This document shows positions 1 through 8,944 of a DNA stretch of 64,000 nucleotides, one piece after another. This DNA is from Arthrobacter sp. NtRootA1 (lineage in GTDB: Bacteria; Actinomycetota; Actinomycetes; Actinomycetales; Micrococcaceae), in assembly GCF_019976975.1 (NCBI RefSeq), contig NZ_AP024630.1, positions 3,162,001-3,226,000 of the forward strand, in the 5' to 3' direction. The position numbers and the translations under genes were made by a program. How positions within the stretch are numbered: position 1 is the first letter of the stretch; each line of letters starts with the position of its first letter. The notes under the pieces were generated by a model. That model was not told where the DNA came from and made no database searches. It saw only the letters and a list, made by a program, of their open reading frames with translations.

Positions 1-1747
1 AGAGCAATTCCGGGGCCAGCACCTTGGTGGAGGACGCCTGCCCTTCAATGCCTTCCCACTGCGCGCGCAAACGGTTGATGTCGTGCGTCAGTTCTTCCTC
101 GGAAGCACCCTCTGCGGCCGTGCGCACAATGACGCCGGCGTTCTCCGGCAAGCGGTCCTTGAGGATGCGCTTGAGGCGGTTGCGTTCGACGTCGGGCAGT
201 TTGCGCGAGATACCGGTCATGGAACCGCCCGGCACGTACACAAGGTAGCGGCCCGGAAGGGAAATCTGGCTGGTGAGGCGGGCGCCCTTATGGCCAACGG
301 GGTCCTTGGTAACCTGCACCAGGACGGAATCGCCGGACTTCAGCGCATTCTCGATCCGGCGCGGTTGGCCCTCAAGGTTTACTGCATCCCAGTTCACTTC
401 ACCGGCATACAACACCGCATTGCGGCCCCGTCCGATGTCAACAAAAGCAGCCTCCATGGAGGGCAGGACGTTCTGGACCTTGCCCAGGTACACGTTGCCA
501 ATGAGGGAGTCCTGCTGGGTCTTGGACACAAAGTGCTCAGCCAATACGCCGTCTTCAAGAACCGCGATCTGGATTCTGTCGTCGCGCTGGCGGACGATCA
601 TCTGGCGATCCACGGACTCGCGGCGGGCAAGGAACTCAGCCTCTGTAATTACCTGGCGGCGGCGTCCGGTCTCGCGGGACTCGCGGCGGCGCTGCTTCTT
701 AGCCTCAAGCCTGGTGGAACCTTTAACGCTGGTAACCCGGTTTGACGGGGCCGTCTCAGTGATCGGGCGGGGCGCGCGGACACGGGTCACCGTGTTGGGT
801 GGGTCGTCGTCGGACCCGCCAGTCAGTTCAAGATCCTGGTCACCCCTGCGGCGACGCCGGCGACGACGCGACGTGACGCCCTCTTCGAGCGCTTCCGCTG
901 CCGGAGCATCTTCTTCATCCTCAGTCTCAGCGCCGTCTTCGGAATCGGTCTCATCGCGTTCCGTTCCGCGGCGGCCCCGCCGGCCGCGGCTCCGGCGACG
1001 ACGACGGCTGCTGGAATCCTCCAGCTCGTCAGTTGACCGGGTTTCCGCAGTTTCGTCTTCAGCCTCTTCGGCCTTTTCCTCGACGGCCGGACGCGTCACA
1101 GTGCTGAGGTCAGGGGCCTGGAAGATCATGGACGTAATGGAGACCGGCTCCAGGAACAAAGACGTTGAACCGGGGGCGGACTCCTCGGATGCTTCAGACT
1201 CTTCCTCGGCGGGAACTGTGCCTTCTGCGGAAATGCCTTCCGCAGAAACGTCTTCTGCGGGGACGCCTTCTGGAGAAACGTCAGCCCCTGCAGGAACATC
1301 TGCTTCTGCAGGAACGGGGCCCGGGGTGGCCGGCTCAGGCTGGGACACGGCGTCCGTGGTTTCAGCAGCGGGTGAAGGCTCCTCAGCTGCCGTTGCGTCT
1401 ACGGCGTCAACGTCCTTGGGCTTGGTAGTCCGACGACGGCGGACCGGCTTTTCAGGGGCAGGTTCGGCATCGGTTTCCGGCTGGGACGCTACCGCGTCCG
1501 GCTCGTCAAAACCGGGGAGAGGCTCAGCAGGCACCGTTGTCTTGCGCGCGCGGCTACGACGCGCTGGCGCCTTGACTGGTTCTTCGATGCCAGCCACGGA
1601 TTCGGCAGGGGCCACTTCTTCGGTGGCAGCTACTGCAGTCTGCTTGGGCGCAGCCTTGCGCCGGGTCCGGGTGGTCTTTTTAGGCGCTTCCGCAGTTTCC
1701 GCGGTAGCTGCCTCTTCATTAACGGCTACAACCTGGTCATTATCCAT
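1..1747 (-). CDS. rne: Rne/Rng family ribonuclease (RNase E/G), 3'-truncated by window edge
   Basis: Endoribonuclease of the RNase E/G family, acting in mRNA decay and rRNA maturation. The ATG at 1747 opens a frame that stays open to base 1, giving about 582 N-terminal residues; the rest of the catalytic core lies outside the window. The first ~370 residues are low-complexity: Glu/Ala/Pro-rich imperfect repeats (about 1180-1350) and two Arg-rich patches (about 850-870 and 975-1010). The S1-like RNA-binding part follows, with GNVYLGKV and AFVDIGRGRNAVLY, then PGRYLVYVPGG and GISRKL typical of the family. A long acidic/basic N-terminal extension before the S1 domain is usual for actinobacterial RNase E. 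The large plus-strand open frame across this gene is a codon-bias shadow. Confidence 0.93.
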   Translation of the reverse strand, partial: MDNDQVVAVNEEAATAETAEAPKKTTRTRRKAAPKQTAVAATEEVAPAESVAGIEEPVKAPARRSRARKTTVPAEPLPGFDEPDAVASQPETDAEPAPEKPVRRRRTTKPKDVDAVDATAAEEPSPAAETTDAVSQPEPATPGPVPAEADVPAGADVSPEGVPAEDVSAEGISAEGTVPAEEESEASEESAPGSTSLFLEPVSITSMIFQAPDLSTVTRPAVEEKAEEAEDETAETRSTDELEDSSSRRRRRSRGRRGRRGTERDETDSEDGAETEDEEDAPAAEALEEGVTSRRRRRRRRGDQDLELTGGSDDDPPNTVTRVRAPRPITETAPSNRVTSVKGSTRLEAKKQRRRESRETGRRRQVITEAEFLARRESVDRQMIVRQRDDRIQIAVLEDGVLAEHFVSKTQQDSLIGNVYLGKVQNVLPSMEAAFVDIGRGRNAVLYAGEVNWDAVNLEGQPRRIENALKSGDSVLVQVTKDPVGHKGARLTSQISLPGRYLVYVPGGSMTGISRKLPDVERNRLKRILKDRLPENAGVIVRTAAEGASEEELTHDINRLRAQWEGIEGQASSTKVLAPELL

Positions 1748-2226
1748 ATGTGGCAACACTCCTGCCCCAGCGACGCCGCCACATCCGGCGCCCAGTGGGG
1801 CAATTATTTGTCAAAACCCTCAGGCGTTGACAGAAGTCGGTAGTATTCCTTCCGGTTCGCACCATCATTGGGGTGCGGCAGCCCTGGAAGGCCAGTGGCT
1901 TTGCTCTGAAACCCGTTGTTCTGCTGCCACAACCAGGTGCCGTCCATTTTCATGGCGGGCATGCCGGGGATCACGTGATCCAGGCAGGCCCTGCTCATGC
2001 TGGCGGTCTTGGGAACAAGTCACCGGACCGGATTCCGAATGTGGATCGGCTTCCGGCCATGTTCATTCTCTCACACCCCTGCACATTCGAAGCGTAGGAG
2101 ACTGTGTCGCACGGTGGGGACAGTGCCTTCAGAAGCTGGGGACCGTGTCCAGCCTCCGGCGTTACAATCCTCACAAGAGCCGTTCCCGGACTGGCCGGGT
2201 CATTGTCGAAAGGGATTGCGTCCGCG
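1748..2226. other. Divergent intergenic region between rne and the VKOR gene
   Basis: About 480 bases with no convincing gene. It should hold the rne promoter and leader (minus strand) and the promoter of the VKOR gene (plus strand). Small open frames exist, for example a 64-codon frame at 1804-1998 on the minus strand, but none has a recognisable motif or a good ribosome site. A TTGACA-like hexamer reads on the minus strand near 1812-1817 without a clear matching -10. Confidence 0.5.
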
Positions 2227-2922
2227 ATGCCAAGCACCGCCAGGGAAAACCTGGCCAATCAAGCCTCCACCCCCGCGGGTGGCAAGACCACGGAGCCGGG
2301 ATTGCAGCGCGCGGCCCGGCCTGACCATCTGCCTAAAGCAGTGCAAGACAAGCCATTTGCGTGGCTCCTGCTGATCACCGGCGTCATCGGCTGGCTGGCT
2401 TCGGGGGCATTGGTCCTTGAGAAGTTGGAAGTACTCAAGGACCCCAACCACATCACGCTCTGCGATGTGAATCCATGGGTTTCCTGTGGAGCGGTGATGC
2501 AGACACCGCAAAGTTCCGTTTTCGGGTTCCCCAACATGTTCATCGGGATCGTCGCGTTTGCGGTGATCATCACCACTGCCATGGGACTCCTGGCCGGCGC
2601 CAAATATTCACGCGGCTACTGGCTGGGCCTGCAGGCGGGCGTAACCCTCGGTTTTGCCTTTGTTGTGTGGCTGTGGTCCCAGGCCCTGTACGTCATCAAC
2701 ATTCTCTGCCCGTTCTGCATGGTGGTGTGGGCGGTCATGATCCCCATGTTCGTCTGGGTGACCATCCGCAACATCTCCCATGGAGTCATCAAAGCACCGC
2801 CTGCACTGGCCAAGGTCCTGGGCGACTCCGGATGGATCGTCGTGGCACTGCTGTATGTAGCCGTGATCGCCACGATCTTCTTTGCCTTCATCCACGTCTT
2901 CGCCGGTACGTCCGGTTACTAA
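2227..2922 (+). CDS. Vitamin K epoxide reductase (VKOR) family membrane protein
   Basis: Integral-membrane quinone-linked thiol oxidoreductase that would reoxidise a periplasmic-side disulfide-forming (DsbA-like) partner. The 231-residue product has about five hydrophobic segments after a ~40-residue cytoplasmic tail. The two cysteine pairs of the family are present: Cys79 and Cys87 in the loop CDVNPWVSC, and the CPFC redox motif at 161-164. The start at 2227 is chosen because the upstream in-frame extension (to 2104) is uncharacteristic and an AAAGGGA sequence precedes 2227. No fused thioredoxin domain and no DsbA gene is adjacent. It converges on ndk across a long perfect hairpin. Confidence 0.88.
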   Translation: MPSTARENLANQASTPAGGKTTEPGLQRAARPDHLPKAVQDKPFAWLLLITGVIGWLASGALVLEKLEVLKDPNHITLCDVNPWVSCGAVMQTPQSSVFGFPNMFIGIVAFAVIITTAMGLLAGAKYSRGYWLGLQAGVTLGFAFVVWLWSQALYVINILCPFCMVVWAVMIPMFVWVTIRNISHGVIKAPPALAKVLGDSGWIVVALLYVAVIATIFFAFIHVFAGTSGY

Positions 2923-2932
2923 ACCAACTCCG

Positions 2933-2989
2933 CGAGATAACAGTTAAGGCCAATGTTCTTTGCGAACATTGGCCTTAACTGTTATCTCG
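2933..2989. terminator. 26-bp perfect inverted repeat between convergent genes
   Basis: Arms 2933-2958 and 2964-2989 are perfectly complementary over 26 bp around a 5-base loop (TTTGC). It lies just after the VKOR stop and 12 bases beyond the ndk stop. Neither strand has a T-run after the stem, so it may be a non-canonical bidirectional terminator of the kind common in actinobacteria. Confidence 0.7.
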
Positions 2990-3000
2990 GTGAGGCGTCG

Positions 3001-3420
3001 TTAGCCCGCGAACCAGATCTTGATCTCACGCTCGGCGGAGTCAACAGAGTCCGAACCGTGCACGAGGTTCTGCTGGACTGCCAGGCCCCAGTCGCGGCCG
3101 AAGTCGCCCCGGATAGTGCCCGGTGCCGCAGTAGTGGGGTCAGTGGTGCCCGCCAAGGAGCGGAAGCCCTCGATCACGCGATGGCCTTCAAAGACAGCCG
3201 CAATGACCGGGCCGCTGAGCATGAATTCCACCAGTGGCTCGTAGAACGGCTTGCCCACGTGCTCTTCATAGTGCTGCTCCAGCAGCTCGCGGGTCGCGTT
3301 GACCTTCTTCAGCTCAGCCAGGGCGTAGCCCTTGGCTTCGATCCTGGCGAGGATGCTTCCGCTGAGGTTGCGGGCGACGCCGTCGGGCTTGATCAGGACA
3401 AGGGTCCGTTCAATGCTCAC
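3001..3420 (-). CDS. ndk: Nucleoside diphosphate kinase
   Basis: Transfers the gamma phosphate between nucleoside triphosphates and diphosphates through a phosphohistidine, balancing NTP pools in the cytosol. The 139-residue length is normal. The sequence shows Lys11 in TLVLIKPDGV and the active-site stretch NLVHGSDS, with catalytic His121. It lies downstream of DUF4233, folC and ileS on the same strand, after a 41-base gap, so it may be the last gene of that operon. The large hairpin at 2933-2989 follows it. Confidence 0.97.
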   Translation of the reverse strand: MSIERTLVLIKPDGVARNLSGSILARIEAKGYALAELKKVNATRELLEQHYEEHVGKPFYEPLVEFMLSGPVIAAVFEGHRVIEGFRSLAGTTDPTTAAPGTIRGDFGRDWGLAVQQNLVHGSDSVDSAEREIKIWFAG

Positions 3421-3461
3421 AGTTGCTCCAATGTGATGGGTGGGTGGGTTTCCCAGCCAGT

Positions 3462-3914
3462 TTACGGGGTTTCCGGGCCTGCCTCGTCACGGTGGGCCGC
3501 ATCCCATTCAGCCTGCTCCCGGTCGCGTTGCGCCACCTCGCGATCGATCCTCATCCCGGTCCGGATTCCGTACCACCAGCAGATCGCGAAGAGGATGCCG
3601 ACGATGAACATCATGGGCTCTGCGATTCCTGTCAGGATCAGGAGGACCTGCAGCCCCCAGCCGAGGCCTACACCCCACGGCTTGGACAACACGGCACATG
3701 CCAGGACGAGCACTACGCTAAGCGTGATGCCTACACCCAGGATGATTCCGGGAGCCACTTCGCCCCGCTTCAATCCAAAGACCACCAACGTGCCGAAGAA
3801 CGCTACGAAAGCTTCGAGCAACAGCACGGTGGAAGCGAACATCACCTTGGTGGATCGGCGCTTTTTGGGCATGCCAGGGCGCCATTCGCGTTGGGCCTTG
3901 GTCAGCTTGGCCAT
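3462..3914 (-). CDS. DUF4233 domain-containing small membrane protein
   Basis: A 150-residue membrane protein with four predicted hydrophobic segments (about 25-48, 54-76, 83-98 and 100-118), a basic N-terminus rich in Lys/Arg and a hydrophilic acidic C-terminus. It matches the actinobacterial DUF4233 family that habitually follows folC; its function is not known. Its ATG lies only 2 bases after the folC stop, so the two are surely cotranscribed and probably translationally coupled. Linkage to folC and ndk is positional only, and no folate role can be read from the sequence. Confidence 0.85.
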   Translation of the reverse strand: MAKLTKAQREWRPGMPKKRRSTKVMFASTVLLLEAFVAFFGTLVVFGLKRGEVAPGIILGVGITLSVVLVLACAVLSKPWGVGLGWGLQVLLILTGIAEPMMFIVGILFAICWWYGIRTGMRIDREVAQRDREQAEWDAAHRDEAGPETP

Positions 3915-3916
3915 CT

Positions 3917-5278
3917 TCAGGCACCTTCCTTTCCGAGCAGGATGCGTGCCTCGGCCACCAGGGTGATGGAGCCGGTGACCAGGACGCCGCCGGCAAGGTC
4001 ATCGTTGGACTCAGCCCGTTCGACAGCCCACTCCAGTGCATCATCGAGTTTCTCGGCGATGTGGACGTTGTCCTCGCCAAAGCCAAGATCGACGGCGAGT
4101 TCGGCCAGTTCCGCTGCAGGGACGGCGCGCAGCGAATTGGACTGGGTGAAGCAGAACTCCTCTGCCAGGTCTCCGAGCTGCTCCTTCAAGGTCTTCAGGA
4201 TCTCCTCGGCGTCCTTCTCCCGGAGTACTCCCACTACCACCACGAGCTTGCTGAAACTGAAGGCTTCACGGATCGCCTCCGCCGAGACGCGGATGCCATC
4301 CGGGTTGTGGGCGGCATCGACCACGATGGTGGGGGCAGTCCGCACCACTTCCAAGCGGCCAGGGGACGTCACGTTGCCGAAGGCTTCCTTCAGGACGTCA
4401 AGGTCGAGCTCTTTCTCCCCCCCACCGAAGAACGCTTCCAACGCGGCCACAGCCACGGCGGCGTTCTCTGCCTGGTGGGCACCGTGCAGCGGCAGAAGGA
4501 GGTCTTCGTAGCGACCCGCCAGGCCTTGGACGGTGATGACCTGTCCGCCTACAGCTACGGTGCGTGACTCTACGCCAAATTCCACACCCTCGAAGCGGAA
4601 CGGTACATCCACCTCGCGGGCTTTTTCCAGCAGGACCTGGGCAGCGTCCACCGGCTGGGCAGCGCTCACCAGGAAGCCACCGGGTTTGATGATCCCGGCC
4701 TTCTCATACGCGATGTCCTCGGTGGTGTCGCCCAGGAGATCCGTGTGGTCCAGGGAAATCGGCGTGATAACAGAGACCTGGCCATCGCCCACGTTGGTGG
4801 CATCCGTAATGCCGCCCAGGCCGACTTCCACGACCGCGACATCCACCGGCTGGTCTGCGAAAATCGCGAAACCCAAGATTGTCACGCACTCGAAGTACGT
4901 GAGCCGGGGCTGGTTCTCAGCTATGAGTTCGTTGTCAACGATTTCCAGGTAAGGCCGGATCTCATCCCAGATCCGAACAAACGTCGCATCCGATACGGGC
5001 TCACCATCAATGCTGATGCGCTCGGTGACTTTTGAAAGGTGCGGGCTGGTGTAACGGCCTGTGCTCAACCCGTGTGCGCGGAGCCCGGCCTCAATCATGC
5101 GGGCCGTGGAGGTCTTGCCGTTGGTTCCCGTGATGTGGATGATCGGGAAAGCCTTGTTGGGCTCCCCCAGCACGTCCATGGCCCTGAAAAGCGGCGCCAA
5201 CCGGGGTTCCATCTTGTTTTCAGGTGCCCGGCCAAGAAGTTCGGCGTAGACGCTTTCCACGGAGAATTCGTCAGTCAT
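3917..5278 (-). CDS. folC: Bifunctional folylpolyglutamate synthase / dihydrofolate synthase
   Basis: ATP-dependent Mur-ligase-type enzyme that adds glutamate to dihydropteroate and tetrahydrofolates in the cytosol. The 453-residue product has the P-loop ITGTNGKTST (49-58), the family motif EVGLGG.DATN (151-162), LDHTDLLG (176-183) that helps bind metal and ATP, and a C-terminal ligase domain containing VVDAAHNPDG. The ATG at 5278 is 3 bases after the ileS stop, so ileS-folC-DUF4233 form a tight operon that would share the ileS T-box control at its head. Confidence 0.95.
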   Translation of the reverse strand: MTDEFSVESVYAELLGRAPENKMEPRLAPLFRAMDVLGEPNKAFPIIHITGTNGKTSTARMIEAGLRAHGLSTGRYTSPHLSKVTERISIDGEPVSDATFVRIWDEIRPYLEIVDNELIAENQPRLTYFECVTILGFAIFADQPVDVAVVEVGLGGITDATNVGDGQVSVITPISLDHTDLLGDTTEDIAYEKAGIIKPGGFLVSAAQPVDAAQVLLEKAREVDVPFRFEGVEFGVESRTVAVGGQVITVQGLAGRYEDLLLPLHGAHQAENAAVAVAALEAFFGGGEKELDLDVLKEAFGNVTSPGRLEVVRTAPTIVVDAAHNPDGIRVSAEAIREAFSFSKLVVVVGVLREKDAEEILKTLKEQLGDLAEEFCFTQSNSLRAVPAAELAELAVDLGFGEDNVHIAEKLDDALEWAVERAESNDDLAGGVLVTGSITLVAEARILLGKEGA

Positions 5279-5281
5279 GGT

Positions 5282-8200
5282 TCAGGCCCCTGCCTTTGCT
5301 ACGGTGACGCGCGGTTCCTCGGCGCTGGAGAGAAGTACTTCCAGTTCCAAGGACAGCGTCTCGGTCTTGACGAGCTCAGCGTTGGTTTCCAGCGCATCAA
5401 TGACGTCCTGCTGCGCCTCGACAGATGTGCGGATGCGGTCGCTGACATTCAGTCCGGCATCCTTGCGTGCTTGCTGGATGGCACGAACCAGGTCGCGGGC
5501 CAGGCCTTCCGCAGCAAGCTCAGGAGTGACCTCGGTATTCAGGACGACGAATCCACCACCGGGGAGCACTGAGACGGCCTTCTGGGCGGCAGCACCGCCG
5601 TCGGACGTCTCTCCCACCACAGTCTCCAGGCTGTATTCATGCGGCTCAAGCTCGAGTCCCCCGGCCACCACCACGCCGGAATCGTTCACGGACCAATCAC
5701 CGGACTTGGACCCCTTGATGGCCTGCTGCACGTTTTTGCCAAGGCGCGGTCCAGCAGCCCGGGCGTTGACCACCAGTTTCTGCTCGATGCCGAATTCCTC
5801 CGGCGAAGCCGAAGCAGCGTCCAGCAAGCGGACGGAGCGAAGGTTCAGTTCATCAGCGACGACGGCGGCGAAGCCTTCCAGCGCATCTGCGCCAGGTGCC
5901 ACAACCGTCAGTTCCTGGAGCGGCAGGCGGACCCGCAGGTTAGCGGCCTTGCGCAGGCTTGAACCGGTGGAGCAGATCTGCTGAACGCGGTCCATGGCCT
6001 CCACGAGGTCGGCGTTGGCCGGGAACAGCGAAGCATCAGGCCAGTCAGCCAGGTGCACAGAGCGGCCACCGGTCAGGCCACGCCAGATCTCCTCGGTCAC
6101 CAGCGGCAGCAGGGACGCCGAGACCCGGCATACAGCTTCCAAGGCCGTGTACAGGGCATCGAACGCGTCTTCATTCTCGTCGAAGAAGCGCTGCCGGCTG
6201 CGGCGAACGTACCAGTTGGTCAGCATGTCCAGGTAGCTGCGGAGTTCATCGCAGGCGCCGGAGATGTCGTAGGAATCCAGGCTTTCGGTCAGGCTGCGGA
6301 CGAGGTCCCCGGTGTTGGCCATCAAATACTGGTCCAACGTGTCGGAGTAGCCGTCGTAGCGCAGCTTCGCTTCGTAACCTGAACCGGAGTTCGCGGCGTT
6401 CGTGTAGAGCGTGAAGAAGCTGTACACGTTCCACAGCGGCAGGATGACCTGGCGGACGCCGTCGCGGATGCCCTGCTCGGTAACCACCAGGTTGCCGCCT
6501 CGCAGGATGGGGCTGGACATCAGGAACCACCGCATGGCGTCGGAGCCGTCACGGTCCAGGACCTCGGAAACATCCGGGTAGTTGCGCAGGCTCTTGGACA
6601 TCTTTTGTCCGTCCGAGCCCAGCACGATGCCGTGGCTGATGACGTTGCGGAAAGCCGGGCGGTCAAACAATGCGGTGCTCAGGATGTGGAGCATGTAGAA
6701 CCAGCCGCGGGTCTGGCCGATGTACTCCACGATGAAGTCCGCAGGGTTGTGTGTGTCGAACCATTCCTCGTTCTGGAACGGGTAGTGCACCTGGCCATAC
6801 GGCATCGAGCCCGAGTCGAACCAGACGTCCAGGACGTCCTCGACGCGACGCATGGTGGACTGGCCCTCCGCCGGAGAACGGGGGTCGTCCGGATTGGGTC
6901 GGGTCAATTCATCGATGAACGGACGGTGCAGGTCCACCTGGCCTTCGTTGTTGACCGGCAGGCGGCCGAAATCGGCTTCCAGGTCCGCCAGCGAACCGTA
7001 CACATCCGTGCGCGGGTACTCGGGGTCGTCCGACTGCCATACCGGGATAGGTGAGCCCCAGTACCGGTTGCGGCTGATGGACCAGTCGCGGGCGTTGTCC
7101 AGCCATTTGCCGAACTGGCCGTCCTTGACGTTGCCCGGGATCCAGTTGATCTCCTGGTTCAGTTCGGACATGCGGTCCTTGAACTTGGTGACCTCCACGT
7201 ACCACGAGGACACTGCACGGTAGATCAGCGGGTTCCGGCAACGCCAGCAGTGGGGGTAGCTGTGCTCGTAGCTGGCCTGGCGGACCAGGCGGCCGTCGGC
7301 GCGAAGCACCTGGGTGATGGGCTTGTTCGCATCAAAGACCTGCAGGCCCACGATGGCGGCCAGCTCTCCGTGCGCAAACAATGGAAGGAACTTCGCGCCC
7401 TCGTCCACGGACAGGACAACGGGGATTCCGGCGTCTTCACAGACCTTCTGGTCATCCTCACCGTAGGCCGGAGCCTGGTGCACGATTCCCGTACCGTCTG
7501 TGGTGGTGACGTAGTCGGCCACAAGGAAGCGCCAGGCGTTTTGGGTGCCGTACTTCTCAGCATCGGCGAAGTCGTTCCACAGCGGCTCGTACTCAAGGCC
7601 CGCCAACTCGGCGCCTGTATGCGTTGACACGACAGCGGCAGCTGCGGCAGCTGCGTCGTCGTACCCCAAATCCTTGGCGTAGGTCCCCACGAGGTCAGCA
7701 GCCAGAAGGAAGCTACCCGTGACCGGCGCTTCCGCCGACGCAGCCTTGACGCCATTCGGACCGGCGGGCAGGACTGCGTAAGCGATGTCAGGCCCGACGG
7801 CGAGCGCCAGGTTGGTGGGCAGCGTCCAGGGCGTCGTGGTCCAGGCAAGGGCCTGGACGCCTGCGAGCGCCTGTGAGAGTTCGGATGTGCCAGCCTTGAT
7901 GGGGAAGGTCACCGTGACGGTTTGGTCCTGGCGGTTCTTATAGACGTCGTCGTCCATGCGGAGTTCGTGGTTGGACAGAGGGGTCTCGTCCTTCCAGCAG
8001 TACGGCAGGACGCGGTAGCCGTTGTAGGTGAGGCCCTTTTCGTGCAACTGCTTGAAGGCCCACAGCACTGACTCCATGTACTCGACGTTGAGTGTCTTGT
8101 AATCGTTGTCGAAATCCACCCAGCGGGCCTGGCGGGTGACGTAGGCCTTCCATTCGTTGGCGTACTTCATCACCGAGGCGCGGCAGGCGTCGTTGAATTT

Positions 8201-8590
8201 ATCGATGCCCATGGCTTCGATCTGGGTCTTGTCCGTCATGCCCAGCTGTTTCATGGCTTCCAGTTCGGCGGGGAGGCCGTGCGTGTCCCAGCCGAAGCGG
8301 CGTTCTACGCGCTTTCCGCGCTGCGTTTGGTAGCGCCCTACGAGGTCTTTGGCGTAGCCAGTGAGGAGGTGGCCGTAGTGCGGGAGGCCGTTGGCGAAGG
8401 GCGGGCCGTCGTAGAAGACGAATTCGTTGCTGCCGTCTTTGCCGGCATCGCGCTGGTCGATGCTTGCCTGGAAGGTGCCGTCTTCTTCCCAGTACTTGAG
8501 GATGCGCTCTTCGATTTCCGGGAACTTCACGGAAGCGGACACGCCTTGCGTGCCTGAAGGAGACGCTGAGGCCTTGGGGTAGTGGGTCAT
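5282..8590 (-). CDS. ileS: Isoleucyl-tRNA synthetase (type II-like)
   Basis: Class I synthetase charging tRNA-Ile. The 1102-residue product carries the HIGH-type motif as HYGH (71-74), a long CP1 editing domain, the KMSKS loop in [10 protein letters not shown], and a C-terminal anticodon-binding region. Its length and KMSKS context resemble the eukaryote-like type II IleRS, often associated with low mupirocin sensitivity (family knowledge, not shown here). The frame can be extended upstream to 8683, but that part overlaps the T-box leader. The ATG at 8590 has an AGGAT Shine-Dalgarno at 8596-8600 and is preferred. It heads the ileS-folC-DUF4233 operon. Confidence 0.95.
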   Translation of the reverse strand: MTHYPKASASPSGTQGVSASVKFPEIEERILKYWEEDGTFQASIDQRDAGKDGSNEFVFYDGPPFANGLPHYGHLLTGYAKDLVGRYQTQRGKRVERRFGWDTHGLPAELEAMKQLGMTDKTQIEAMGIDKFNDACRASVMKYANEWKAYVTRQARWVDFDNDYKTLNVEYMESVLWAFKQLHEKGLTYNGYRVLPYCWKDETPLSNHELRMDDDVYKNRQDQTVTVTFPIKAGTSELSQALAGVQALAWTTTPWTLPTNLALAVGPDIAYAVLPAGPNGVKAASAEAPVTGSFLLAADLVGTYAKDLGYDDAAAAAAAVVSTHTGAELAGLEYEPLWNDFADAEKYGTQNAWRFLVADYVTTTDGTGIVHQAPAYGEDDQKVCEDAGIPVVLSVDEGAKFLPLFAHGELAAIVGLQVFDANKPITQVLRADGRLVRQASYEHSYPHCWRCRNPLIYRAVSSWYVEVTKFKDRMSELNQEINWIPGNVKDGQFGKWLDNARDWSISRNRYWGSPIPVWQSDDPEYPRTDVYGSLADLEADFGRLPVNNEGQVDLHRPFIDELTRPNPDDPRSPAEGQSTMRRVEDVLDVWFDSGSMPYGQVHYPFQNEEWFDTHNPADFIVEYIGQTRGWFYMLHILSTALFDRPAFRNVISHGIVLGSDGQKMSKSLRNYPDVSEVLDRDGSDAMRWFLMSSPILRGGNLVVTEQGIRDGVRQVILPLWNVYSFFTLYTNAANSGSGYEAKLRYDGYSDTLDQYLMANTGDLVRSLTESLDSYDISGACDELRSYLDMLTNWYVRRSRQRFFDENEDAFDALYTALEAVCRVSASLLPLVTEEIWRGLTGGRSVHLADWPDASLFPANADLVEAMDRVQQICSTGSSLRKAANLRVRLPLQELTVVAPGADALEGFAAVVADELNLRSVRLLDAASASPEEFGIEQKLVVNARAAGPRLGKNVQQAIKGSKSGDWSVNDSGVVVAGGLELEPHEYSLETVVGETSDGGAAAQKAVSVLPGGGFVVLNTEVTPELAAEGLARDLVRAIQQARKDAGLNVSDRIRTSVEAQQDVIDALETNAELVKTETLSLELEVLLSSAEEPRVTVAKAGA

Positions 8591-8595
8591 CTCAT

Positions 8596-8860
8596 ATCCT
8601 GTGATAGCTGGTTGACTGTCAGGATGCGAGGACGGCTTCAGCGTTTGCTGTTGCCGCGGTACCACCTCACTTACCGGAACCATGGCGCCCTGGGTGGGGC
8701 AACGGCCGGTTCCGGCCTCTCATTACTGCTGTGACGGGCTTACCCGTCCGGTTCTACTGGGCCCTGACCGCCGCTTGGATTTCGCCACGTGGGCGTTCAG
8801 GGATGTTCTTCCGGAAGCTCACCGGTGATGGCCGGGTCAACGCTTGTCTCCCAAGTCTAG
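8596..8860 (-). promoter_or_regulatory. Isoleucine T-box riboswitch leader of ileS (probably translational)
   Basis: On the minus strand the T-box core UGGUACCGCGG reads at 8664-8654. About 160 bases upstream, GGCC-AUC-ACCGGUGAGC presents a putative isoleucine specifier AUC at 8829-8827 in a short stem I context like that of other actinobacterial ileS leaders. Near the gene, AUCCUG (8625-8620) can pair with CAGGAU (8601-8596), which contains the Shine-Dalgarno, so uncharged tRNA binding is expected to free the ribosome site. No T-run terminator is seen. The 5' boundary is estimated. Confidence 0.9.
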
Positions 8861-8944
8861 CGGCAGGAGAGGCCCGCGCTCCACTCGCAGGATCATCCTT
8901 CGGGTGGACCAGCTGGAGGCGGTCGGGTGCATAGACTCGACCCC

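Noticed and set aside
1804..1998. 64-codon minus-strand frame in the rne leader
   Set aside because: No motif, no ribosome site; possible but unsupported.
273..2324. 683-codon plus-strand open frame
   Set aside because: Antisense to RNase E; Arg/Ser-rich nonsense sequence, a product of high-GC codon bias.
8591..8683. N-terminal extension of ileS
   Set aside because: Overlaps the T-box core and sequestrator; start at 8590 has the Shine-Dalgarno.
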